DNA of 64,000 bases from WVZL01 sp041862375 (GTDB lineage: Bacteria > Acidobacteriota > Aminicenantia > Aminicenantales > Aminicenantaceae), in NCBI GenBank assembly GCA_041862375.1, contig JBGVTE010000141.1:1-64000 (forward strand), given 5' to 3'. A program made the position numbers and the translations under genes. The notes beneath the pieces were generated by a model. The model was not told the origin of the DNA and ran no database searches. It saw only the letters and a program-made list of their open reading frames with translations. Below are positions 1-8,371 of this stretch, in pieces (position 1 is the first letter of the stretch; each line of letters starts with the position of its first letter).

Positions 1-842
1 TTATTCTCTACGATTGATTTAGTGATTTCATCTCTAAGGTCTTTTTCTTGACTCCATTCAATCTTAATTTCGTTGTCGTGCTGTGTAACACTTTCTACAT
101 CTGGAATTTTTTTAAAGCAAGCAGTTGCTGTATCAACATTTTCTTTAATTCTTAGAATAATTCCGTCTTTCTTTTTAAAAGATGCAGTGAGTTCTTCTAA
201 CGAGCCCGATGCCATAAGCTGACCTTCATTGATGATAACAACACCATCACATGTCTGGGTTACCTCTGCCAAGATGTGAGTAGAAAGAATGATGGTGCGT
301 TCTCCTTTAAGTGATTTTATGAGCTGTCGGATTTCAACTATTTGAGCTGGGTCAAGTCCAATTGTGGGCTCATCGAGAATCAGTACTTGGGGATCATGGA
401 TGAGAGCTTGAGCAATACCTACACGTTGCTTAAATCCCCTGGAAATATTTTTGATGAGCCTTCCTTTGACTGTTTTTAATCCGCTTATTTCTATCGAATT
501 TTCCACTGCTTTCTTTTTCTTTGACGGTGCGATTTGTTTTAGTTCAGAGACAAAGCTCAGAAAAGATTGAACCGTCATCTCAGGATAAAGAGGAATATTT
601 TCAGGGAGATAGCCTATGATTTTTTTTGCTTCATTAGGTTTTTCAAAAACATCCAGGCCCGCTACCATAGCCTTTCCATCTGTAGCAGGTAAATAACCGG
701 TAAGTATTCTCATGGTCGTTGTTTTTCCGGCTGCATTGGGACCTAAAAGTCCCCAAATTCTCCCTTTTTCGACGTTAAAACTTAGGTCTCTAACCGCAAT
801 TAAATTGCCGTATTTCTTGGTGAGATGTTCAACTTCAATCAT
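1..842 (-). CDS. ABC transporter ATP-binding protein (C-terminus cut by window edge)
   Basis: This is the nucleotide-binding subunit of an ABC transporter, probably of the ABC-2 export type; it hydrolyses ATP at the inner face of the membrane to drive a separate permease. My own translation from the ATG at 842 shows Walker A (GPNAAGKTTT), the signature as ISRGFKQRVG and Walker B as VLILDEPTIGLDP, followed by the switch histidine in LSTH. The degenerate SRGFKQR signature is typical of the GldA/NosF/CcmA-like drug and gliding exporters. A good ribosome site (AAAGGAG) lies 7 bases before the ATG. About 280 residues are present and the gene runs off the left end, so the partner permease would lie beyond the edge. 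The substrate cannot be told. Confidence 0.9.
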   Translation of the reverse strand, partial: MIEVEHLTKKYGNLIAVRDLSFNVEKGRIWGLLGPNAAGKTTTMRILTGYLPATDGKAMVAGLDVFEKPNEAKKIIGYLPENIPLYPEMTVQSFLSFVSELKQIAPSKKKKAVENSIEISGLKTVKGRLIKNISRGFKQRVGIAQALIHDPQVLILDEPTIGLDPAQIVEIRQLIKSLKGERTIILSTHILAEVTQTCDGVVIINEGQLMASGSLEELTASFKKKDGIILRIKENVDTATACFKKIPDVESVTQHDNEIKIEWSQEKDLRDEITKSIVEN

Positions 843-987
843 TCTCAATCTCCTTTCTTCTGAAAAAGAATAAACAATTAAATAATCTCTTGTTTTTGTT
901 TATTGCACTGCTTTTTTTCTTTTCAACTAACACATTTTTCCTTTTTTGAGCTAATGTTTTTCGCTTTCATTTCTTTCTGGTTGTATG

Positions 988-2925
988 TCACATCCTTTCA
1001 GGAATAGGGATTCCCAAGAGAGAGTATGCTTTTTGGAGAATTCTTTTTATGTAGTAGATAGTTAAAACGCGAATTTTTCTTATTTCGTTGCTTCGGGCAC
1101 CTAGAATAGAATAGAGGTGGTAGTATGCATTGAATTTTTGGCAGATGTTGAAAGAGAACTTGGCTAAATGAGAAAACTCAAGAGATCCGATTGAATGCAA
1201 GACTTCCTCTTCGAATTTAGAGGCATAGAGAATAAGATCCCAGAAGTCATCCAGTTCTTTCTGGGGCAAGGCTTCAAGTGTAATGTCAGTGGATGATATG
1301 AGATTCTGAATTTCCTCCTCATCAATTCCTTCCCTTTCCTTTAATTTCCTGAAGATACTGTTTAGGCGGACTAAAGTATACTGAAGATATGGCCCAGTCT
1401 CTCCCTCAAAATTAAGGGCTTCATCAAAATCAAAGACAATGAGGGAGTTGCGGGCAAATTTAAGCATAAAATAGCGAAGAGCTCCACTGGCAATCTGATG
1501 AGCTATAGTAATTTTTTGAGTGTGCGTAAGGTCAGGGTTTCTCTTTTCCGCTTCAGCCAGGGCCTTTTCTTCAAGTCTATCCAATAAATCATCGGCTTTT
1601 ACTCCAAGGCCTTTTCTTCCTGATACTTCGAGGAATGCTTTTCCCTTATCTTCTTCAGAGATTTCAAGGTTTAGCTCTTTGAGGCTTTTAGGAGAAAGAG
1701 CTACCATCTCATAAGAGAAATGAATAGATTTCTCAGCTTCCTCAAAGTAGCTTAATGATTTTAATCCCTGAACAACAATTTTTTGCAGATAAGCCTGTCT
1801 CGAGTCTATGACATTATACACAAGACTTCCTTTTCCGAAATGGGGAGAATCATTTTGCGGGACAGATGTTGTTATCCAGATTGTTTTGTTGTCATCTTTG
1901 ATAAAAGGCTCATAGTAAAAATCTATTCCTAAAAGACCAAACTTCCAAAGCTGATAGGCAATATCTTTTCCGACATATGTCACTGTTTTATCAGAGCGCA
2001 CAATGATTTTTTCTTTTTGAGGATCATCTTCAAGCTTCATTATCCAGCAACCCTTATTTGGTCCATCCGAAACAAAGCGAATGGCTTTTTTTGTTTTTAG
2101 CAAATTGAATGCTTTTTCCCAGAATTTGAGTTTAAGAATAGTGCTTTCGCGAGGAAGAAGGTCATAAGTTACATAAATCCTCTGCATTGTCTGAAGGTGC
2201 GCCTTTAAGATTCGGCTGGAGATATACTGAGCTGTCTCAGCTTCAGGATTTTTCCCTTCCTCAATTTTCTTGAGAATACTTGCCCTCTTTTCTTGAGCTT
2301 GAGGATTATTCTCTAAATATGAAGATACGCGGCTGTAGAGGTCCCAACAGTAATAATCGAATTTTTCTTTAATTTTCTTGACTTCAGATAAGTTTTTTTT
2401 CTCCATCTCCATAAAGCCGAAGACCACGTCTACAACTTGGGCACCCGTATCATCTATGTAATTTTGAATTTCCACATTCTCGCTCTTGTATTTTAAGCAC
2501 CTAGCAAGTGTATCTCCCATGCACGCATTTCTCAGGTGCCCTATGTGAGCGGCCTTGTTGGGATTAATGTTTGTGTGTTCGATTATGACTTTTTTTTCTT
2601 CGGGTACGAGTGAAGTAGTATCTAAAGAGAGCAATTGGAGAGAGAAGAAGCTTTTTTTGTCAAGGAAAAAATTTATGTAGCCAGCTCCTGCAACTTCAAT
2701 TTTATTTACTCCTTCAAGAGGTGAAATAACAGGGATTACGTCGGCGGCAATTTGGCGCGGTTTAGCATTAATTTTTTTAGCAATTTCAAAAGGAAAAGTT
2801 AGAGCCAGATCTCCAAATTTAGGTTGGGGAGTATAATTAAATTCTAATTCTTCCAGTGAAAGAGGGTATTTTTCTCTTAATTTCTCGTAAATCTTTTTCT
2901 TTAAGGATGTTTTTATCTTTAACAT
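988..2925 (-). CDS. argS: Arginyl-tRNA synthetase
   Basis: A class I aminoacyl-tRNA synthetase that charges tRNA-Arg in the cytoplasm. The 645-residue product has the N-terminal additional domain (about residues 1-95), the HIGH motif as HIGHLRNACMGD after the HTNINPNKAAH lead-in, an SGRKGLGVKADDLL stretch where the KMSKS loop lies in this subgroup, and a C-terminal DALR anticodon-binding domain from about residue 510. Length is slightly above the usual 550-600. The ATG at 2925 has no clear ribosome site, and a TATAAT box sits only 12-18 bases upstream, so the transcript may be almost leaderless. It is transcribed away from the gcv operon and toward the ABC ATPase. Confidence 0.96.
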   Translation of the reverse strand: MLKIKTSLKKKIYEKLREKYPLSLEELEFNYTPQPKFGDLALTFPFEIAKKINAKPRQIAADVIPVISPLEGVNKIEVAGAGYINFFLDKKSFFSLQLLSLDTTSLVPEEKKVIIEHTNINPNKAAHIGHLRNACMGDTLARCLKYKSENVEIQNYIDDTGAQVVDVVFGFMEMEKKNLSEVKKIKEKFDYYCWDLYSRVSSYLENNPQAQEKRASILKKIEEGKNPEAETAQYISSRILKAHLQTMQRIYVTYDLLPRESTILKLKFWEKAFNLLKTKKAIRFVSDGPNKGCWIMKLEDDPQKEKIIVRSDKTVTYVGKDIAYQLWKFGLLGIDFYYEPFIKDDNKTIWITTSVPQNDSPHFGKGSLVYNVIDSRQAYLQKIVVQGLKSLSYFEEAEKSIHFSYEMVALSPKSLKELNLEISEEDKGKAFLEVSGRKGLGVKADDLLDRLEEKALAEAEKRNPDLTHTQKITIAHQIASGALRYFMLKFARNSLIVFDFDEALNFEGETGPYLQYTLVRLNSIFRKLKEREGIDEEEIQNLISSTDITLEALPQKELDDFWDLILYASKFEEEVLHSIGSLEFSHLAKFSFNICQKFNAYYHLYSILGARSNEIRKIRVLTIYYIKRILQKAYSLLGIPIPERM

Positions 2926-2937
2926 TTCGGATTAATA

Positions 2938-2965
2938 ATTATAGCAAATTTAAACGTGTGAACAA
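2938..2965 (-). promoter_or_regulatory. Candidate argS promoter
   Basis: Read on the minus strand there is TTGTTC (2960-2965), a 16-base spacer and a perfect TATAAT (2938-2943). The predicted start would leave only about six bases before the argS ATG. The -35 box matches only the first three consensus positions, so the call depends mainly on the -10 box. Confidence 0.45.
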
Positions 2966-2971
2966 GGCCTT

Positions 2972-3070
2972 AAAATTGGGAATGGTCCTATTTTTTTGCA
3001 TCTCTGGTAAATTTTGTTCTATTTTTTAAAGTCTAATGTGAAAAAATAATAAAAAATAGAATAGTCGCCC
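2972..3070. repeat. MITE/REP-like element, copy A
   Basis: A roughly 100-base AT-rich segment between argS and gcvT. Its left arm (AAAATTGGGAATGGTCCTAT, from 2972) is nearly the same as the reverse complement of the right arm of a second copy at 57199-57318. Its right arm (AATAGAATAGTCGCCC, ending 3070) resembles the reverse complement of that copy's left arm. Both copies keep the shape short GC-rich arm, T-run, AT-rich core, A-run, arm. No coding capacity is seen inside. The class (MITE or REP-type) is inferred. Confidence 0.5.
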
Positions 3071-3122
3071 TTGCATCACTAAAAGTAATATGATAGAAAA
3101 TTAATTTCAAAGAAGTGAACAC

Positions 3123-4217
3123 ATGAAAAAAACTCGCCTTTATGCCTGCCATAGAAAGCTCGGGGGGAAGATGATAGAATTTTTTGGCTGGGAGATGCCA
3201 GTCGAATATAGAGGGATTGTGGAAGAGCATTTAGCTGTTCGTAATCGAGCCGGACTTTTTGATGTAAGTCATATGGGAGAGATAGTTATCTCAGGGAAGG
3301 ATGCTCTAGCTTTCGTCCAGTATTTAACTCCTAACGATGCTTCGCGGTTATCTGTAAATCAGGCACAATATACTGCTCTGACTACTCCTAGAGGAACTTT
3401 TGTAGATGATCTATTAGTTTACTGTTTAGACCAGTATAGATATCTCATGGTAGTTAATGCAGCCAACTCTGACAAAGATTATGAATGGATCCTCAGTCAT
3501 CAGGAAGAATTTAATGTCAAAGTTCAGAATCAGAGTCAAAGCTTCACCCAGATTGCTCTGCAGGGACCTAATGCACTTGAAATTCTTCGGCCTTTAACAT
3601 CATTAAATTTGCAAGAGATGAAGTATTTCTGGTCCGGCTGGGATAAGATACAGGGGGAAGAGTTCCTTATTTCGCGGACAGGATATACGGGAGAGGATGG
3701 TTTTGAGCTGTATACTCTTTCCACGCAACCAGAAAAAGCCTGGGAAGTGATATTGGAGGAAGGCAAAAAGTATGAACTTCTTCCTGTTGGGCTAGGTGCC
3801 CGTGATACCCTTCGTTTAGAAGCCAAGCTTATGCTCTATGGTAATGACATTGATGAAACGACAACTATTTTAGAAGCTGACTTGAGATGGCTCGTGAAAT
3901 TTAAAAAAGGAGATTTTTTAGGAAGAGACGTACTCCTCAGACAGAAGGAGGATGGTATAAAGAGAAAAATCGTCGGCTTTGAAGTCGTTGAAAGAGGGAT
4001 TGCTCGTCAACACTACCCTGTTTTTATCCATAGCAAGAAGGTTTCAGAAGTGACTTCAGGAACTTTTTCTCCGTATTTAAAGAAAAGCATTGGACTTACA
4101 TATCTTCCTGTAGAATATTCTGAAGAGGGAACAGAATTTGAGATTGGGATAAGAAGCAAAAAAGTAAAAGCAAGAGTTATCCCTACTCCATTTTACAGAA
4201 AAAATGAAAATCCCTAA
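3123..4217 (+). CDS. gcvT: Glycine cleavage system T protein (aminomethyltransferase)
   Basis: The T protein takes the aminomethyl group from the lipoyl arm of GcvH and passes the one-carbon unit to tetrahydrofolate, releasing ammonia. The 364-residue product matches the family length. It carries the folate-binding N-terminal features HRKLGGKMIEFFGWEMPVEY and FDVSHMGE, the central TGYTGEDGFE motif, the GARDTLRLEA motif and the C-terminal barrel with GTFSP near residue 317. It opens a six-gene plus-strand run of glycine genes ending with glyS. The ribosome site before the ATG (AAAGAAG, 8 bases away) is modest. I looked for a glycine riboswitch in the 197-base upstream gap and found none. Confidence 0.97.
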   Translation: MKKTRLYACHRKLGGKMIEFFGWEMPVEYRGIVEEHLAVRNRAGLFDVSHMGEIVISGKDALAFVQYLTPNDASRLSVNQAQYTALTTPRGTFVDDLLVYCLDQYRYLMVVNAANSDKDYEWILSHQEEFNVKVQNQSQSFTQIALQGPNALEILRPLTSLNLQEMKYFWSGWDKIQGEEFLISRTGYTGEDGFELYTLSTQPEKAWEVILEEGKKYELLPVGLGARDTLRLEAKLMLYGNDIDETTTILEADLRWLVKFKKGDFLGRDVLLRQKEDGIKRKIVGFEVVERGIARQHYPVFIHSKKVSEVTSGTFSPYLKKSIGLTYLPVEYSEEGTEFEIGIRSKKVKARVIPTPFYRKNENP

Positions 4218-4294
4218 TACGAAGAGGAAAACCAGCTAAGAAAAGCTATAATCAAAAAATCAAAACAGAGAAGTACATGTAAGGGAGGTCAGAA

Positions 4295-4681
4295 ATGTAT
4301 CCTGAAGATTTTTATTACACTAAAGACCATGAGTGGGCTCAGATTAAAGGAGACACAGCTACTGTCGGGATTACGGATTTTGCTCAAAAGCAGCTAGGAG
4401 ATGTAGTGTATGTTGAATTACCTGAAGTTGGAACGCAGTTAGAATTTCATCAGACTATCGGTGTTGTGGAATCGGTTAAGGCAGTTTCTGATATTTACTC
4501 TCCTCTCTCTGGGGAAGTGGTGGCAGTCAATGGAGAATTGACCAATTCTCCTGAACTTATTAATCAAGATCCTCATGGAAAAGGTTGGATTCTGCACCTG
4601 AAAGTAAAAGATAACTCAGAAATAGAGAAACTGATGTCAGCAACTGAGTATGAAAAGTTTATAGAAGGGCTTGAAGGTTAA
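4295..4681 (+). CDS. gcvH: Glycine cleavage system H protein
   Basis: The small lipoyl-carrier protein that shuttles the methylamine group between the P, T and L proteins. The 128-residue length is standard. The lipoylation site is Lys62 in ESVKAVSDIYSP, and the C-terminal part keeps NPELIN-like residues (as SPELINQDPHGKGW). A strong ribosome site (AAGGGAGG) lies upstream of the ATG. It sits 77 bases after gcvT and 14 bases before gcvPA. No L protein (lipoamide dehydrogenase) or lipoate ligase is present in the window, so these must be encoded elsewhere. Confidence 0.97.
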   Translation: MYPEDFYYTKDHEWAQIKGDTATVGITDFAQKQLGDVVYVELPEVGTQLEFHQTIGVVESVKAVSDIYSPLSGEVVAVNGELTNSPELINQDPHGKGWILHLKVKDNSEIEKLMSATEYEKFIEGLEG

Positions 4682-4695
4682 TAAAAAATTGCGCC

Positions 4696-6042
4696 ATGAG
4701 TTACATTTCTCTCAGTGATAAAGATAAAAAGGAAATGATGAAAGCTATCGGCATCTCCTCGCTCGAAGAGCTTTTTAGCTCCATTCCTGAAGAATTAAAG
4801 TTAAAAAATGCTCTTCGCCTTCCCCAGGCTCATACTGAGCAAGAGCTTATGTGTTATTTTGGTAAGGCTCGAAGCAAGAATAAGTACTCTGAATACCTTT
4901 CCTTCATCGGAGGAGGGGCTTACAATCATTATATTCCATTTATTGTTGATTATTTAAGCTCTCGTGGGGAGTTTTTAACCCCTTACACACCATATCAACC
5001 TGAACTCAGCCAGGGTACTCTTCAGATTATTTTTGAGTATCAAACAGTTATCTCTCAGTTAACTGGTATGGATATTTCGAATGCGTCTTTGTATGATGGT
5101 GCCTCAGGAGCAGCAGAGGCAGTGCTCATGGCCTACCGTATCAAAGGAAAACCTAAAGTATTGATGGCAAAAACTCTTCACCCTCAGTACAAAGAAGTAA
5201 TCAAGACTTATGTCAGGAATGTACCTATTGAGACAGAAGAAATCGATTATTCTTCCGCGGGAAGAATCGATTTCGAAAATTTAAGCCAAAAAATTGACGA
5301 AGAGACAAGTGCCGTTGTGTTTCAATCTCCAAATTTTATAGGAGTTATCGAAAACATTAAAAAGATCTCAACGCTTTCCCACAAACATCAGGCTCTTTCT
5401 GTTGTTGTCGTGGCGGAACCCATCTCGCTGGGCATTTTAGAAGCTCCAGGTAAGCTTGGAGCTGATATTGTGACTGGAGAAGCCCAGTCTTTTGGAATTC
5501 CCCTTAATTTTGGCGGCCCTTATCTGGGCTTTATGGCCTGCTCTAGAGGTTTTCTTCGTCAGCTTCCTGGACGTATTGCTGGACAGACCACAGATGTAGA
5601 GGGGCGAAAGGGATTCGTACTTACTCTATCCACAAGAGAGCAACATATCAGACGCGAAAGGGCGACTTCTAATATTTGTACTAATCAAGCATGGTGTGCA
5701 TTGAGAGCCACTATATTTTTAGAAACTATTGGCAAGGAAGGATTAAAAGAGGTTGCCTGGCATAACATTCAAAAAGCAAATTATGCATTAGAAAAGCTCT
5801 GTTATGTGAAAGGAGTTAAAAAGAAATTTACGGGAACTGTCTTTAATGAGTTTGTCCTTCAGTTTTCTAGAGAGTGGACAGAAGTTGAGAACTTTCTAAG
5901 AAAGAAAAATATAATCGCTGCTTTAGGCCTCGAAAAATACTATCCTGAACTAAAGAATTGTGCTCTGTTCTGCATTACAGAGGTGCATAAAAAAGAGGAT
6001 ATTGATACATTGGTCGAAGCTATAGATGAGTCTTTAAGATGA
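4696..6042 (+). CDS. gcvPA: Glycine dehydrogenase (decarboxylating), subunit 1
   Basis: The alpha half of the split, PLP-dependent P protein, which decarboxylates glycine and loads the aminomethyl group on GcvH. The 448-residue product has the expected YIPFIVDYLSSRGEFLTPYTPYQ region, the GGPYLGFMACS motif and the RERATSNICTNQA motif of the alpha subunit; the PLP lysine is on the other subunit. No clear ribosome site precedes the ATG, so translation is probably coupled to gcvH. Its stop overlaps the start of gcvPB in ATGA, as expected for two halves of one enzyme. Split P proteins are common in Firmicutes, thermophiles and many anaerobes. Confidence 0.96.
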   Translation: MSYISLSDKDKKEMMKAIGISSLEELFSSIPEELKLKNALRLPQAHTEQELMCYFGKARSKNKYSEYLSFIGGGAYNHYIPFIVDYLSSRGEFLTPYTPYQPELSQGTLQIIFEYQTVISQLTGMDISNASLYDGASGAAEAVLMAYRIKGKPKVLMAKTLHPQYKEVIKTYVRNVPIETEEIDYSSAGRIDFENLSQKIDEETSAVVFQSPNFIGVIENIKKISTLSHKHQALSVVVVAEPISLGILEAPGKLGADIVTGEAQSFGIPLNFGGPYLGFMACSRGFLRQLPGRIAGQTTDVEGRKGFVLTLSTREQHIRRERATSNICTNQAWCALRATIFLETIGKEGLKEVAWHNIQKANYALEKLCYVKGVKKKFTGTVFNEFVLQFSREWTEVENFLRKKNIIAALGLEKYYPELKNCALFCITEVHKKEDIDTLVEAIDESLR

Positions 6043-7505
6043 TCCGAGAACCGTTAATCTTTGAGCTGAGTGCGAAGGGAAAAAAAGCTTTCTCTCTTCA
6101 ACAGCTCGATGTTCCCTCAAAAAAAGAAATTCTTGAGAATATTCCCACTAGAAATGATATTGAAGGATTTCCTCAAGTTTCAGAGGTGGAAATCGTTCGA
6201 CACTTTACCCGTCTTTCTCAGACGAATCATTGTGTAGATATTGGTTTTTATCCCCTTGGTTCTTGTACTATGAAATATAGCCCAAAGATTAATGAAAAAT
6301 TGGCCTCTTCCCCTGATTTTATGTTATCTCATCCTCTTGCTCCTCAAGATTTAATCCAGGGAAATCTCGAAATCCTAAAGAGAACTGAAGAACTTTTAGC
6401 AGAAACCACTGGGATGGATGCTTTTACTCTTCAGCCATCAGCAGGTGCTCAGGGTGAGCTGGTTGGAATGATGCTTATCCGGGCCTCTCATGAAGAGAAG
6501 GGAAATCCTAGAAAGATCGTCCTCATACCAGACTCAGCTCATGGAACTAATCCATCAAGTGCTCATATTTGCGGTTATCAAGTAAGAGAAATAAAGTCAA
6601 ACGAAAAGGGTACTATTAATGTTGATGATCTTTCCCAAAATATGACTGAAGACGTTGCAGCCTTGATGATTACTAATCCCAACACTCTGGGAGTTTTTGA
6701 GGATGAGATTAAGAAAATAGCTTACATCGTCCATGCTAAGGGCGGTTTTATCTACATGGATGGTGCTAACATGAACGCTCTTGCAGGGATCTGCCGTCCC
6801 GGAGATATGAATGTTGATGTTATTCATTTAAATCTCCATAAGACCTTCTCAACACCTCATGGCGGAGGTGGTCCCGGTGCTGGTCCGGTAGGTGTTAAAA
6901 GAAAGCTAGAGCCTTTTCTTCCAATTCCTGTCATAGAGAGAGAGGGGAATCAGTACTTTCTTGATATCGACCGACCCCAGAGTATCGGTAGAGTCAGAAG
7001 CTTTTTTGGAAATTTCGCGGTTATAGTCAAATCTCTTGCCTACATTTTATCCCTTGGATTCGAAGGGCTTAAAGAAATATCAGAGATTGCCGTTCTGAAT
7101 TCTAATTATATTCGTAAAAGTCTGGAGAAAGATTACTACCTCAAATACGAATCTCCTACACTCCACGAATGTGTATTTTCAGATAAATTCCAAAGAGAGT
7201 ACGGAATCCAGAACATCGATATCGCAAAAAGGCTTATTGATTTTGGCCTTCATCCGCCCACGATGTCTTTTCCATTGATTGTTCACGGAGCCTTGATGAT
7301 TGAGCCAACCGAAACTGAGAGCAAGAGAGATTTGGATCTTTTTATCGGAGCAATGAAACAGATTGCAAAGGAAGCGAAGGAAGATCCAAAGATACTCAAA
7401 TCTGCGCCTCATATTTCTTATGTCAGACGATTAGACGAAACATCTGCAGCTCGTAATCCTATTCTGAAATGGGATTATCAGACTGATAAGGTGAAAAAGG
7501 AATAA
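6039..7505 (+). CDS. gcvPB: Glycine dehydrogenase (decarboxylating), subunit 2
   Basis: The beta half of the split P protein. It carries the PLP lysine at Lys268 within NLHKTFSTPHGGGGPG, the glycine-rich loop after it, and the N-terminal YPLGSCTMKYSPK motif near residue 72. Length is 488 residues, normal for the family. It overlaps gcvPA by four bases. The last residues contain the usual APHISYVRRLDETSAARNP tail. With gcvT and gcvH it supplies every glycine-specific part of the complex except the shared lipoamide dehydrogenase. Confidence 0.97.
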   Translation: MIREPLIFELSAKGKKAFSLQQLDVPSKKEILENIPTRNDIEGFPQVSEVEIVRHFTRLSQTNHCVDIGFYPLGSCTMKYSPKINEKLASSPDFMLSHPLAPQDLIQGNLEILKRTEELLAETTGMDAFTLQPSAGAQGELVGMMLIRASHEEKGNPRKIVLIPDSAHGTNPSSAHICGYQVREIKSNEKGTINVDDLSQNMTEDVAALMITNPNTLGVFEDEIKKIAYIVHAKGGFIYMDGANMNALAGICRPGDMNVDVIHLNLHKTFSTPHGGGGPGAGPVGVKRKLEPFLPIPVIEREGNQYFLDIDRPQSIGRVRSFFGNFAVIVKSLAYILSLGFEGLKEISEIAVLNSNYIRKSLEKDYYLKYESPTLHECVFSDKFQREYGIQNIDIAKRLIDFGLHPPTMSFPLIVHGALMIEPTETESKRDLDLFIGAMKQIAKEAKEDPKILKSAPHISYVRRLDETSAARNPILKWDYQTDKVKKE

Positions 7506-7526
7506 TAGTACTTTCAAGGCAAAAGG

Positions 7527-8369
7527 ATGACCATTCAAAATCTGGTTATGGCTCTCCAGAGATTCTGGTCTGAACAGGGATGCTATCTAGCGCCTTCCTA
7601 TGATATTGAAGTTGGTGCAGGGACTATGACTCCTGATACATTTTTCAGAGTTTTGGACAAGAGGCCGTGGAAAGTAGCCTATGTACAGCCCTCTCGAAGG
7701 CCTACTGATGGAAGATATGGAGAAAATCCTCATCGAGTGCAAAAACACTTCCAGTTCCAAGTTATCATGAAGCCTTCTCCTATTAACATTCAACAAATAT
7801 ACATTGACAGTTTGACAGCTTTAGGTATTCGGCTACAAGAGCATGACATCCGTTTTGATGAAGACGACTGGGAATCTCCTACGATCGGAGCCTGGGGTGT
7901 TGGCTGGCAGGTCTTGCTGGACGGATTGGAAATAACACAGTTTACGTACTTTCAGCAAGCAGGTGGAATTGATCTATTTCCAATTCCAGTTGAAATAACT
8001 TACGGTTTGGAAAGATTAGAGATGTTTCTTGAAGGAAAAGATAATATCTTTGATTTGAAGTGGTCTGGAGATGTAAAGTACCAAGATTTGCGGTATTTAG
8101 AGGAAAAAGAATTTTCTGAATATAATTTTAGTGGTGCAAACATAAGAATTCTTCAAAAGTCATTTAATCTCTGGGAAAAAGAAGCACAGAGTCTCCTGCG
8201 AAAAAATTTACCGCTTCCCGCCTACGATATTTGCCTAAAATTGTCTCACTTTTTCAATCTCTTGGATTCCAGAGGTGCGATAAGCGTGACTGAAAGAGTG
8301 AAATTTATTGCTCAGATAAGAAATATAGTTAACCAGATTGCACATAAATACGTCTCAAAGGAGAGCTAA
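7527..8369 (+). CDS. glyQ: Glycyl-tRNA synthetase alpha subunit
   Basis: The catalytic subunit of the bacterial alpha2-beta2 class II glycyl-tRNA synthetase, which activates glycine with ATP. The 280-residue product shows the well-conserved opening LVMALQRFWSEQGC, the motif GAGTMTPDTFFRVL, motif 2 (AYVQPSRRPTDGRYGENPHR) and the late class II motif EITYGLERLEMFL. It starts 21 bases after gcvPB, in the same run, and is followed directly by glyS. The order of glycine catabolism genes followed by glycine charging genes suggests co-expression, perhaps to balance free glycine use. Confidence 0.97.
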   Translation: MTIQNLVMALQRFWSEQGCYLAPSYDIEVGAGTMTPDTFFRVLDKRPWKVAYVQPSRRPTDGRYGENPHRVQKHFQFQVIMKPSPINIQQIYIDSLTALGIRLQEHDIRFDEDDWESPTIGAWGVGWQVLLDGLEITQFTYFQQAGGIDLFPIPVEITYGLERLEMFLEGKDNIFDLKWSGDVKYQDLRYLEEKEFSEYNFSGANIRILQKSFNLWEKEAQSLLRKNLPLPAYDICLKLSHFFNLLDSRGAISVTERVKFIAQIRNIVNQIAHKYVSKES

Positions 8370-8371
8370 TC

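Noticed and set aside
2926..3122. Glycine riboswitch before gcvT
   Set aside because: Expected from the gene content, but the gap is AT-rich and lacks the GC-rich conserved aptamer cores; the repeat element explains the visible structure.
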